From Symsagittifera roscoffensis (taxonomy: Eukaryota; Xenacoelomorpha; Acoela; Convolutidae): a DNA stretch of 64,000 nt. The notes beneath the pieces were generated by a model. It saw only the letters and a program-made list of their open reading frames with translations. It made no database searches and was not told the origin of the DNA. The DNA lies in assembly GCF_963678635.1 (NCBI RefSeq), contig NC_087062.1:32262704-32326703 (forward strand), given 5' to 3'. The position numbers and the translations under genes are program-made. Positions 44,960 to 55,679 of this stretch are shown here, one piece after another; the first letter of the stretch is position 1; every line of letters starts with the position of its first letter.

Positions 44960-45335
44960 GTCTTCGTAGCAGTGTCAAAAACACTCACACTCGCAGTTTA
45001 ACGCAACCAATTTAATTTTTCAAACCAATCAATTCGATTTGTTAAATTGCATAATAATTTAACAAAATGCCTGGGGACAAAAAAAATAACAAGGTTGTTG
45101 ATTTTGGTTCAACTCGGCTAAAACAGTTTTTATGTATTAGCTGTTATTGTGAGAACTGATTCCGTTTTCATTATAGGGGATTAACAGTGACAACTAATCG
45201 TATTTTTAAGTTTAAAACTATGGCATACTACGAATTAATTCGTGAACGCCCTCGAATGTAAACTCGAATTGATTCGTAGCCTCAATAAGTTCAATTTTGA
45301 ACCTAATAAAAAAAGGTTTAACGTCAATTTTTCAT
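44960..45335. repeat. diverged direct repeat, inner pair copy 2
   Basis: Partner of 43960-44370. Confidence 0.65.
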
Positions 45336-45597
45336 ATGAATTTTAAATTTTCCCCTTGGTCGATCATTAATTCTTTGAAGTTGCTTTAGATTAGACATTC
45401 GTAATTCCTTTTTAATCATGTTATTCTCTTAATATCTTAGTTAAATAATAAAATGATTCAAAAACTGATAGCAAAAGAAAATTTTTGCTAAAGAAATTAC
45501 TGCCAGTTGGGCTGTACTGCCCGTACAGTAACCCTGATGGCCGATGATGTTTGTTAATTCATTAATGTTCTCTAAATTCAAATTCAAATCTCACATA

Positions 45598-45845
45598 ACA
45601 TTTACTAATAAATTAATGTATTGGAGCGCAACAGTTTGTTTTTATTGATTCCACAAACTGTTAGTGGATTCCGCAGCTTGTAAGTGAGATTTCCAGCAAT
45701 AATCTGTTTGAACTAAAGATAGCTAGAAAAACGAAAGCGGAAATTAAGAATAAATACTTAACCATTTTCTGTGGAATCCACGAACAAATCTTAAATCATT
45801 ACCTAAATAAATTCCTGGATATACGCTTTAACAATTTAAACATTT
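45598..45845. repeat. diverged direct repeat, outer pair copy 2
   Basis: Partner of 43590-43835. Confidence 0.75.
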
Positions 45846-45991
45846 AAAAGAAAACGGCAATTTCGATTTTCAAATTTTCGCTTATTCATTTTTTAATGTT
45901 CCTATAAAATATAAAATCATGAAAACAAACGCAACTTCTTATAACTTCGAACGAAACGAGTTTAAAGTTTTGTAGAATACCCAAAATCCAT

Positions 45992-48580
45992 TTAAATGCT
46001 GTTGGCAAACAATGATTGAGCAACTTTGTCTCCATAGTCAAAGCACAGTTGCTCGAAAGGTACAATGTCTCTCCTGGCTTTTAGGATGAGTATTCTTTCA
46101 CCTATGCTGGAAAGTACAACTTCTACCATCTTCAGATTGACCTCGTTTTTCTTCTGGGTGGCGAGGTTCTCTAAATGACCCAGGTAAACATTCCATTTAT
46201 GAAACGGGCACATCTCATTTGAAGCGTCGATCAATCGCCTAGGAGGAACCGCAATTTGCAATACGTATTCACTAAGAACTCCTGGTTGGAGGCAGTACTG
46301 GTCGGCATTGATGTTGGTGACTACTTTGCCGTGGTAATCTATTAACACGTCATCTTTCTTGAACGATTGCAAAGCAATCTAACCTATTAAAAAAGTCAAA
46401 ATTATTGATTCAAAAAGAAACTGAAATTTTATCAGTACGATATATTCATCGAGTCAATAAAATTATACAGTACCTCTTCCAAAGACGGGAAATATCACAT
46501 CACATATGCCGACCCAGCCCTGAGTCATTGCACGACTCTGCAACTCTTCCTGAACCTCATATGGAAATCTCTCAATGTCGTTGGCGGTATGTTTCAGGCT
46601 TGTGGTTTTCTCGAGCGGCTAAAACTTTCTCTTTGATTCAACATTGAGCAACTTCGCCATATGGTCAACCACCTTCTTCAGGTCATGGGTTGCCCAATTC
46701 TGCTTTGAGTAAAAGTTTGTAACTTTACTTGAAAGCTGATGGGCAGTCGTCATCTGCTGAACAAAAATCTGTGCGCGCTGCATCTGGCGAACGTAACTTT
46801 GAGAATCTTGTCGGAATCCCACTGCCAACAGAACCTTTTCGTAGGTGTATCCGTCCAATTTCTGGTGAACTTCTGAAGCTCGCTTCTTTAGCTTTTCCAT
46901 CTCGAACGTAGGGTTGGTAGAAAAGGGCATAAGCCTCGCAACCTTACGTGCGAGACAGCGCTTCGGCTGTTCCAGATTTACGATGCTTATCTTTAAAAAA
47001 CGAAAATGATTACATGTGATTCTACGTCTATTTCTGTTTTGATAAATAAATTCCTTTGGAAGAAATTAAAACTTCATATCGATTGATCTTTCTGGCGTTT
47101 GAACTGATCAACTAGTGGAGCAACCCGGAACATCGCGTTCCCAAAAGTGTTGACAAAAAACAGTTGAGTCGTCACCAGGTTTTTGGTGTCCCAAAAACCC
47201 CGCTGAACAACATAGTTCATATTGCTCCTCTTTAAATGGGTTTTGGCCTCCGCATAGTACAATTTCATACCCTGTTTTAGCCAGACTAGAATCCTGTGGG
47301 AGACGCGAGAAGTTGGCACTATAAAATTGAGTCATCAAATCCAATCATCAGTGTTTTTCTTAACAAATCAGTGTTTTAGATTTAAAAAGATACTTACAGG
47401 ATGCTGATTCTATGCTCAGCTCCACGGTACCATATTCATTTTTTCCCTCTATGTTGACCAAAAGCCTGGCGACAGCATGTACCGTGGTGTTGATGATTTT
47501 CTTGAGCATCCCTGTGCACGTGAACAGAATCGTGACAATGGCCCTGAACAAGTCGTGACAATGTCGTTGGCGGTAGGTTTTGGGCTTGTGGTTTTCTCGA
47601 GCGGCTGAAACTTTCTCTTTGATTCAACATTGAGCAAATCGTGACAATGTGGTTGGCGGTATGTTTCAGGCTTGTGGTTTTCTCGAGCGGCTGAAACTTT
47701 CTCTTTGATTCAACATTTAGCAACTTCGCCACATTGTCAACCACCTTCTTCAGGCCATGGGTTGCCCACTTCTGCCTTGAGTAAAAATTTGTAACTTTAC
47801 TTGAAAGCTGATGGGAAGTCGTCATCTACTGAACGAAAATCTGTGCGCGCTGCACCTGGCGAACGTAACTATGAGAATCTTGTCGGGATCGCACTGCCAT
47901 CAGAACCTTTTCGTAGGTGTATCCGTCCAATTTCTGGTGAACTTCTGAAGCTTGCTTCTTTAGCTTTTTCATCTCGAACGTAGGGTTGGTAGACAATGGC
48001 ATAAGCCTCGCAACTTACGTGCGAGACAGCGCTTCGGCTGTTCCAGATATACGATGCTTATCTTTGAAAAATGAAAATGATTACATGTGATTCTACGTCT
48101 ATTTCTGTTTTGATAAATCAATTCCTTTGGAAGAAAATAAAACTTCATATCGATTGATCTTCCCAGCGTTTGAACTGATCAACTAGTCGAGCAACCCGGA
48201 ACATCGCGTTCCCAAAAGAGTTGACAAAAAACAGTTGAGTCGTCACCAGGTTTTTGGTGTCCCAAAAACCCCGCTGAACAACATAGTTCATATTGCTCCT
48301 CTTTAAATGGGTTTTGGCCTCCGCATAGTACAATTTCATACCCTGTTTTAGCCATACTAGAATCCTGTGGGAGACGCGAGAAGTTGGCACTATAAAGTTG
48401 AGTCATCAAATCCAATCATCAGTGTTTTTCTTAACAAATCACTGTTTTAGATTTAAAAAGATACTTACAGGATGCTGATTCTATGCTCAGCTCCACGGTA
48501 CCGTCTTCATTTTTTCCCTCTATGTTGACAAAAGCCTGGCCACAGCATGTAACGTGGTGTTGTTGATCATTTTCTCGGTG
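45992..48580 (-). CDS. SET-domain protein gene with tandem exon duplications
   Basis: The last exon (45992-46378) encodes a SET-like fold, closest in feel to KMT5A/SETD8: SFKKDDVLIDYHGKVVT at its start and RDIVPFEQLCFDYGD at its end. SET proteins methylate lysines with S-adenosylmethionine. The central 'NHS' loop is replaced by KWNVYLGHLENLATQ, so activity is doubtful; the FDYGD tyrosine is present. Upstream exons: c1 46474-46990 (ISIVNLEQPKRCLARK..., KVTNFYSKQNWATHDLKKVV, VGICDVIFPVFGRG), b1 47074-47318 (PTSRVSHRILVWLKQGMK) and a1, ending at 47398 (HAVARLLVNIEGKNEYGT). The a1-b1 junction (T|gtaagt ... tttatag|TG) keeps phase. A second set (c2 about 47690-48050, b2 48145-48389, a2 ending 48469) lies 1071 bp upstream. 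TAG interrupts c1 at 46619-46621 and c2 near 47827; each copy has CAG where the other has TAG. Confidence 0.6.
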
Positions 48581-48765
48581 TTCCAGATTTAAGATGCTTA
48601 TCTTTAGAAAACGAAAATGATTACATGTGATTCTACGTCTATTTCTGTTTTGACAGTTAAATTCCTTTCGAAGAAATTAAAACTTCATATCGATTGATTT
48701 TCCTGGCGTTTGACTTGATCAACTAGTGGAGCAACCCGGAACATCGCGTTCCCAAAAGAATTGAC
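46580..48765. repeat. 1.07-kb tandem duplication, two full units and a partial third
   Basis: Corresponding points: 46729 and 47801; 47074 and 48145. A third partial unit (48580-48765) carries the end of exon b again (ORF sense: FGNAMFRVAPLVDQ). The units are close to identical. A nested tandem of about 90 bp at 47549-47730 repeats 'ggcttgtggttttctcgagc' text. Confidence 0.9.
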
Positions 48766-49016
48766 AAATGTTTTTTGTGGATCAAGGTTCCGTTTCTTTT
48801 ATCGGCGCAGTCATTCAACTTGTGGACATTTTGCAAAATGACTTCTTTGAGAGTCTCGTTTATTATCGGGAATGGGTTTTCGGCTCGGGAAGCTTTTCCA
48901 GGTTGCTAAAAGTGAATATGATTTATGATTTAGTTTTGATATTTTGGTTCACCAAAACTTTTTAGGCTTGTGTAATGTGTTTACTTTTGAAGTTTTGTAG
49001 CCTTCAACTTACAGTT

Positions 49017-49540
49017 TCGCCTACATTATCTGGCTCTGCATGATTCCTTTTGCGGCTTTCTGTGGGCTCGTCTTTTCTGTGGTCTTGAGATTCCGTGAGA
49101 TTATCGGCTCGTGGGTTCGTGGGAGTGTAGGTTTGCCTTTCGTGGTCATGTGGTTGTCTTTCAACTTCTCGATAGTGGGGAAAAGGCGATGACCATTGAA
49201 AATTCGGTTACGGTGTTGCCGACATGTAGGAATCCAGTTTGGCCGGATACGGCTGATACTGCTGAGAATGGCACTGATGTACCATCGAGGGGCCTGAATG
49301 GACATGTCGCAGAGGGGTATGTGTTTGCTCATATGTCGGCGGAATTGGCGAGGCGAAAGGTCGCGGGATGCTCGCAAAGGGGTTAACTGTTTCGGAGGAG
49401 CAAATGATGTCGTCTCTGGTGCTGCGAGTGGTGACGGAGGCACAGAGATGTTAGAAGGCACTGCAAATGGTGATGGAGAACGGGAAGGCACTGAATATGA
49501 GCTTTCGGCTTTGGAAATTTAACTTGAGTCATGAAAAAAC
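49017..49540 (-). CDS. Pro/Ser/His-rich exon, unknown protein
   Basis: In one minus frame (49380-49500) it reads SPSPFAVPSNISVPPSPLAA and APPKQLTP. From there the next frame is convincing: PFASIPRPFASPIPPTYEQ, HTPLRHVHSGPSMVHQCHSQ, QYQPYPAKLDSYMSATP, stop, then FPHYREVERQPHDHERQ, ADNLTESQDHRKDEPTESRK and EPDNVGET before a consensus T|gtaagt donor at 49017-49020. One frame change near a CCCC run and one TAA break it. Low-complexity transcription-factor-like composition. It could be an upstream exon of the SET gene, which is next on the same strand. Confidence 0.45.
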
Positions 49541-49609
49541 ATGCCGGCCCGTCAAAGTTGCTCATAAAGAGTAAACTATCTATTCGGTGTAATTTGCTCA
49601 TGGAAAATA

Positions 49610-51003
49610 AATTATCTATTAAGAGAAACTAATTTGAGTAAATCCGTTTTAGATAAAAAAAATTACAAAACTTGAACAACTACAGCTGAAATAAATGTTA
49701 ATTACAAAAACAAAAATGGGTTCCTGAAAACACTCCAAAAAGCTAAGCGAAATGTTTTTGTTTAATTGAATTATAAAGTATTTATTTTTAATTGAACTAA
49801 TTGATTGAAAAGAATTGATTAACTTAGATGCGAGTTTACTTCATAAGTTTGTTCAATTTGTTCATTTTGTAGGAATTGAGATTGATAGCAGGAATTGGGA
49901 TTGAAGTTTGGTTACAGGAATCAGGATCGAAATTGGGTTACAGGAATCGAGATCGAAGTTTGATTACAGGAATTGAGACTGGTAGCTGATCAACGTAGCT
50001 GAGATTGAACTTGTTGGTGAACACCTAGTAAATAAAAGATATAAATTAAAACGTTACCATATATAAACATATATGTGAATGGAATCCGCAAACAAAATGC
50101 GGATTCGACTTACAATTTGCGGATTCGACTTACAATTTGCGGATTCCACTTAAAATTTGCGTATTTCACTTACAATTTGCGGATTCCACTTACAGGTGCG
50201 GATTCCGCAACAGCTCAATTTAACGATATAAATGTCTTATCATTTCTTTGTGGATTCCACAAACTGTTCTGCATTCCGCGAACACAGTTGCGGATTCCGC
50301 AAATTCGCCTATTTTTGGAGCGATTTTGAGCGATACAATGATTTAGATATTTAATTGTGGAATCCAAAACAGCACAGAAGATCAAAGAAAAGTAGCAATG
50401 GATTTTGGCCTGTTGGGGATTCCGCTTACAATGCAGAGAAGGCACAGTTTGGCCGCGTAATCATTGTCATCTATGCTGAATTTGTCGTGGGTTTCATCTT
50501 GTTGATGCGGGTTATTGGTACCGCTGTTAAGGCTGCTGATAAAACTGCTGTCGGTAGTTGGCTAAGCTGTTATTACTGCTGCTTTTGCTGTAATTATTTT
50601 TTGATGAGGCTTGTGGAAACTGCTGTCATGTATTTGTGAACAATGTGACCATGTAGCTAATCAGTAACCAGATTGCATCAACCGCCGAATTCAACAATCA
50701 TTTTTAAAACTTAAGTTGAGCGAAATGATTTTAGATTTTATGGAATCCAATAGAAATTGAACAAAAAAAACAATTTAAAGGAAAAAGGCAACATGGGCAT
50801 TTTTTTCTTGCAAGGGTCACGCTGAAAATTTTTTTTCTCGTTTATTTTTTTTCCTAGCATTCATTTTATCTATTACAAATTAGATCCTAAAATTTTCTGA
50901 AGGTGCTTTCAACAGGCCAAAAAGTTGTGGTTTTTGCTCAGAAATTTAAAAAATGCTCGAAAACCTCGAATGTCTTTATAAACTTTGTAACATTTGAAAA
51001 ACT
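49610..51003. other. intergenic sequence with minisatellites
   Basis: No gene supported. It includes a tandem of about 30 bp at 49872-49985 ('gaattgggattgaagtttgg' variants) and the 20-bp array listed separately. The motif 'gattccacaaactgtt' near 50250 is also found in the 43.6 and 45.6 kb repeats. Confidence 0.45.
50099..50205. repeat. 20-bp minisatellite, five units
   Basis: Unit ggattcgacttacaatttgc, five consecutive copies with a few changes (for example ggattccacttaaaatttgc). Confidence 0.9.
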
Positions 51004-51203
51004 NNNNNNNNNNNNNNNNNNNNNNNNNNNNNNNNNNNNNNNNNNNNNNNNNNNNNNNNNNNNNNNNNNNNNNNNNNNNNNNNNNNNNNNNNNNNNNNNN
51101 NNNNNNNNNNNNNNNNNNNNNNNNNNNNNNNNNNNNNNNNNNNNNNNNNNNNNNNNNNNNNNNNNNNNNNNNNNNNNNNNNNNNNNNNNNNNNNNNNNNN
51201 NNN
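51004..51203. other. assembly gap (200 N)
   Basis: Exactly 200 undetermined bases, a scaffold gap of nominal length. It is followed at once by an (AG)n repeat, which probably caused the break. Confidence 0.99.
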
Positions 51204-51212
51204 AGAGAGAGA

Positions 51213-51250
<38 letters not shown>

Positions 51251-51302
51251 AAGGAGAGAAAGCGAGAGAAAGAGAATAAGGAGAGGAGGGAAGGGGAGAG
51301 AA
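51204..51302. repeat. (AG)n simple repeat
   Basis: Alternating AG grading into purine-rich sequence. Confidence 0.95.
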
Positions 51303-51393
51303 AAAGGTCTATTAAAGTTTAAACAATGACTGGCCACCGAAAGGTATATTTTTAAACAGCAAGGTATACCTAATGTTTGTATACAAATTAAGG

Positions 51394-51858
51394 TCAGTTT
51401 TTCAAAGTCGTTGTCACATTGAGTTGTTGTAGACTAATTTTTCCTGGAGTTTCTAATACAATTGAAGCAGTTTTGTTCAGCATCGCAGAATAACCTTCAG
51501 TATTATTGGTAACAACTGAGTTAACTTGCAAGTTAAGTGAAATGTCTTTTTCTTCAGGCACCGCGCATATAATTTCTCGCCCTTTTTCGTCCAAATATTT
51601 GGATCGCTTGGGTTCGTCTTTCATCTTTCGTTTTTTAACCCAGCTGTTGACAAACTGCGTCGGTTTTTCCATCGGAATTCCATTAATACTTCCATATTTT
51701 TTGGTCGGTTTCCTCTCGAACTCGAACACGTGGGGCGGTGAGTCTGTTTCTCGTTTGTAATATCCCTGGTTAAGAACACTAGTCTGATAAACGAAATCTT
51801 GTAGCGTTGCTTCTTGGTGTATACTGTCATATCTATGGCTAGTTTGCGCGTTCCACAT
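51394..51858 (-). CDS. intact 154-aa ORF of unknown function
   Basis: ATG to stop without interruption, and richer in charged residues than chance AT-rich ORFs: MWNAQTSHRYDSIHQEA start, then RKPTKKYGSINGIPMEKPTQ, VKKRKMKDEPKRSKYLDEKG, EIICAVPEEKDISLNLQVNS and LNKTASIVLETPGKI. No signal peptide, membrane segment or known domain seen. The Lys/Arg cluster (KKRKMKDEPKR) could be a nuclear signal. It might be a small single-exon gene or the last exon of a larger one cut off by the gap. Confidence 0.45.
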   Translation of the reverse strand: MWNAQTSHRYDSIHQEATLQDFVYQTSVLNQGYYKRETDSPPHVFEFERKPTKKYGSINGIPMEKPTQFVNSWVKKRKMKDEPKRSKYLDEKGREIICAVPEEKDISLNLQVNSVVTNNTEGYSAMLNKTASIVLETPGKISLQQLNVTTTLKN

Positions 51859-52233
51859 TTTAGTAGCTATGATTGAGTTAATACTGCGTTACTTGATGTT
51901 TTTTTTAAGAAAAAAAAGTAAATTAAGAGTTAAAGTAATTTCATGTGGTAAAAATCCACCGTGAATTATTAACAATGTTTTTTGATCGGTCCTGCTTCTG
52001 TATCGGCAACATGATAAATAATTCAAAGCGACCAGTGATACACAATATCTGCAGCTGGAGTCATCAGATCAAGGCGACGTCTCTTACCTTGTTAAAAGTT
52101 CACTATATAGATGTTTAATCAGCTAATTTTACTAGGCTAAAAATGAGACAGTCATCGACAAATATCCACAAGACTAGACCGCCCCATTCTCAAGGTTCCA
52201 GATGCCCTGTAATGAGTCTTAAATAGTTTCAAG

Positions 52234-52640
52234 CAGGGGCGGATTTAGGGGTGGGGGTATCGGGGGGTGGGCGGACGTGTTTTTTTCCCTCTTCAGGGAT
52301 TCGACCCCCTGCCGACCCAAAGGAACCCCCCTTTAGTACTTTTTGAGAAATCAATTTGGCCGACCGACCCTAAAGTTTTTCTAAAGGCGCCTTCGGCGCC
52401 AATATATACTAACTTTGAGGGGCAGCGCGCGCCAAAAAAACGCAATTTTTTTCATGAAAATTTTCCAAAAAAAAGCCTAAAACGCCTTTTTTGGCTTGTT
52501 TTTAAAAATTTGACTGCGGTTCACCAAATTTGGCAAAAACAGCGTCTTTTTAGTGCTTTAAGAGAGCTCGGAAAATCAATTCGGTCGACCTAGAAAAAAG
52601 GTCGTCAATTTTTTGAAAATATACCCCCACCCCCCTTGAA
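52234..52640. mobile_element. hAT-like MITE, inverted orientation, one end lost
   Basis: Begins CAGGGGCGGATTT and carries the family's 'ggcgcc' palindrome and 'gtcaattttttgaaaat' text in reverse order relative to the 14-25 kb copies. The far end stops at 'cccccttgaaca' without the CCGCCCCTG terminus. Different flanks show it is an independent insertion. Confidence 0.7.
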
Positions 52641-53349
52641 CATGGTTTCAATATGTACATGAGAGAGTCGAAGCTTTGAAGCAACCCTGCAATTCTCGCA
52701 AAAAACAACTAACAAAGATGAATCTTAATTTCAAGACTTTTTAAAAATTCGATCAAAGCACTGATTAAGAGAGCCGTCTGGAGAAATTTTGCGCCGCAGG
52801 CCATTTGTAAAAAAAACGGGCAAAAATACGTTCTAAAGCTTTTTGAAAGTTTTTAACCATGCTAATGACGGTCGCAACCTAGTTTATTAGGGTAGTAAGG
52901 TGGTCAAACTCCTGAGAGGAGAAGGAGCATCCGCCTTTGCGCTATCTCTTTCCTAAATCTGCTAAAGTCAAAGTGCAACTATAGATGAACAAAATCTTCG
53001 AAAAAGCTACTATGATACACAGGTCCCGCGTAATAATTACACTAAGAAATAGGAAACTTAATTAGGCAGTTTGTTTAACTCATAAATGAATAACTTTCCA
53101 AATTTTCGGATATCTAATTGTTCCTAACTATTGTGTTTTGTCAAATGCGTGTTCAGTTAAATTCCCAGTACTCTTGATTCAAAGCTTGGATTGAAATTTT
53201 TCTTGAAAAAAAACGTTATGCGCAAGAACCCCCCTAATTCTTCTGTAACTATATTTGATCGTAGCATTTTTATCTCGTAGCATCAATGTTTCATTTTATT
53301 TGAAAATTGAGAAATTTAGCCATCTATTTCATAAAGTACCTGGCCTTTT

Positions 53350-54570
53350 AGCAGGAACTTGTCTACAATAGCTGTGTTTCCTAGTGTAATTGGAAAAAAA
53401 AATCTTGCAATATTATTGCAAACTAACTCAAATCTAGAAAGAAAACTGCAAGATTTGTTTTCACAATTTGGAATGCAATTCCCAACTCGGATTGCGTATC
53501 TTGCAAATTGCAAAAAATTTCATTCTCCTAAGTAAAAACTCCACTGATGGTTTATAAATTAAGCATTTCCTGACAACATCTTAATTTTAAATTTTTCACA
53601 ACTCTTTTGTCAATATCCTTTTAATAAAATGTAGTAAGCGGTGAAAAACATCTGATTTAGGTGATCAGATGTTTTTCACCGCAAACTAAATTTTATTAAA
53701 AGAAAATTGGCAAAAAAAAATTTCAATTAATTTTCAAACTGAAGCTTTAATCTAATCATTTTGAATTTTTTTGGGGGTTTCTTATATACACAGTTTAAAA
53801 GAGTTGGAACACAGTTTAAAAGAGTTGGATTGCACGCTTTCGTACAACTTTTAAAATGTTTTCTGCGCCCTAGGGAAAACGCGTTTTTTCGGTTATAAAC
53901 CTCAATTGATGAAAAATGTATATGACATTTTTTTTACAAAATTGGTCGGACTTTAATCAGGAATGCAGGAACTTATATTCCGAGCTCTAAATCAAGCTAG
54001 AACAATGCAAAAAAAAACACCCAAAAATTCGGAAAAAAATTCAATAGAAAATGAAATATAGCAAATCTTTGCAAAATGGAAGCACAACTTTCAAAAATCT
54101 TGCTAGGAGAAAGCTAAAATAAAGAATACTTTGCAAAATTTTGTGTAGATATCATGCAAGAATTGCATTCCGAAAATACTGGGTATCAAAAAAGTTTGTT
54201 TGGTTGTTTCATTAGCCTTTGAAGGCAATTCCTTGAAAGTGTTTACTTTATTTATATAATTTGCCCGTCCGAGTGAACTAGAAAATTTAAGAAACTTTTT
54301 TAGAACAGTACAAAGCTCGGGTAAAGATTAAAAAGAAGGTCACTCAGCGGTGGTAAACTGTTGATCCGAAACGTGTCAGCAACAAAAAATTAACTTTGCT
54401 TCTGTGTAGAAAATGGCCGTGCTTCTGTGTAGCATTTCTTAGACAAATGAAACCTATTGGTGTGTTATACTGGAATTTTGCTTGATGAGAGACCACAGCT
54501 TGCTTTAAATTATTCAAAAATGAAGGTCACTTGTTTTTCTGTCTCATCTCACCAGTAGGATGCCAAGCTC
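53350..54570. repeat. long dispersed repeat, copy 1
   Basis: Aligns in order with 58030-59180: 'gcaaactaactcaaatct', 'tctgcgccctagggaa', 'tgggtatcaaaa', 'tttcattagcctttgaagg', 'cagcggtggtaaactgttga'. Diverged, with small indels. No coding frame kept in both. Confidence 0.8.
53618..53702. repeat. 85-bp near-perfect palindrome
   Basis: Left arm cttttaataaaat (7 nt) gcggtgaaaaacatctgat; 7-nt centre; right arm atcagatgtttttcaccgc (7 nt) attttattaaaag. The inner 19-bp arms match exactly, as do the outer 13-bp arms. The related repeat at 58290-58315 has only the left inner arm. Confidence 0.9.
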
Positions 54571-54883
54571 GGTTACTTTGGTAGTTTTTTGACTTCCGCG
54601 TGCATTTTCCTTGTTATCTGCATAATTCGCGTTGGATTCGGCAACATTTCGAAAAGCTTTTGAAGTGGAAAATTGTCGTAATTGCTGTGAGGTTGCGGCT
54701 GGAGAGGGGCGCTTTTTCCCTCGGCAATTAAGATATTTGTCCTAATTGCTGGGGGAGTCTGAGGAGGATTGAAATTGAAGCAATTTATCTCATTCATTCA
54801 ACTAAACGAGCAGCAAAATTATCCCGTCAAAAAGATAATTATGCAGGATTAAATTACCACAAAATACACACATGAACAACTTT

Positions 54884-55182
54884 ACAAAAACCTCCAAAAC
54901 GTTGGTGCCAATTTTGAACATGTTAAGGAGAAAGAGAATTGAAATTAGTGCTGAATAACACACAATAATTGAAGTGTAACTGAACAAATAAATAACTCAA
55001 TTAAACTAAAGCAAAAAAAAACGTTCTTGGAGTGGTCCAAAACCTCCAAAACGTTGGTGCCAATTTTGAACATGTTAAGGAGAAAGAAAATTGAAATTAG
55101 TGCTGAATAACACAAAGTAATTGATGTGTAACTGAACACATAAATAACTCAATTAAACTAAAGCAAAAAAAACGTTCTTGGA
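54884..55182. repeat. about 152-bp tandem duplication
   Basis: Two units from 'cctccaaaacgttggtgcc' to 'aaaaaacgttcttgg', nearly identical. Confidence 0.9.
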
Positions 55183-55184
55183 AA

Positions 55185-55255
55185 GGTCAGGATTCAAACC
55201 AAATACCTACGTTCTTATGGTCGCGTCATCTAACGACTAGAACAATTGGTCTTTC
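55185..55255 (-). other. tRNA-like sequence, decayed
   Basis: Minus strand has a TAGTCGTTAGATGACGCG A-box-like stretch and GGTTTGAATCC, a one-mismatch B box. Stems are incomplete. A tRNA-derived repeat head or tRNA relic. Confidence 0.35.
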
Positions 55256-55510
55256 TACACGTTGTGTTATTCTCTCTCTGCATTTCAGCTCAGCTGGCTA
55301 AACAGACAGATGAAGCAAAACAGATAGTTAGCTGCAGCATAGACAAGCTTGATCAGAAGCTGGATTATAGCGCGTTTTAATACATTTAACATCTATGTTT
55401 TTTACTACAAATACTAACCGGTACTCAATGGAAGAACACAGTTGTTTAAACAAGAGACCCAATTATATAAACTATAAGTGCAGGTACAAGGATTAGGTTT
55501 GGATCATACC

Positions 55511-55609
55511 CTAGTTGCTCCCGAAGCCACCACTGCCTGATATGCCTCCGGAAACGCCATACACTTTTCCGCTTCCACGACTATCCGGAGGCACCCTCAA
55601 ACGAGGTTC
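55511..55609 (-). CDS. possible Gly/Ser-rich terminal exon
   Basis: After acceptor actatttttag the 33-codon frame reads EPRLRVPPDSRGSGKVYG, then VSGGISGSGGFGSN and stop. It is distinctly GC-richer than the surroundings. A donor-like gtaagc precedes the putative intron at about 55668, but no convincing upstream exon was found. It contains a 9-bp inverted repeat (tgcctccgg / ccggaggca). Confidence 0.3.
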   Translation of the reverse strand, partial: EPRLRVPPDSRGSGKVYGVSGGISGSGGFGSN

Positions 55610-55679
55610 CTAAAAATAGTTGGCCTGGCAGCCATGAGGCCGATTCATCAAAAACGTGAAAGGCTTACCAGCTAGGCTG

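Noticed and set aside
50099-50205. Possible CRISPR-like array
   Set aside because: Units are adjacent 20-bp repeats without spacers, in an animal genome; it is a minisatellite.
50903-51337. ORFs running through the N block
   Set aside because: They are made of undetermined bases and the AG repeat.
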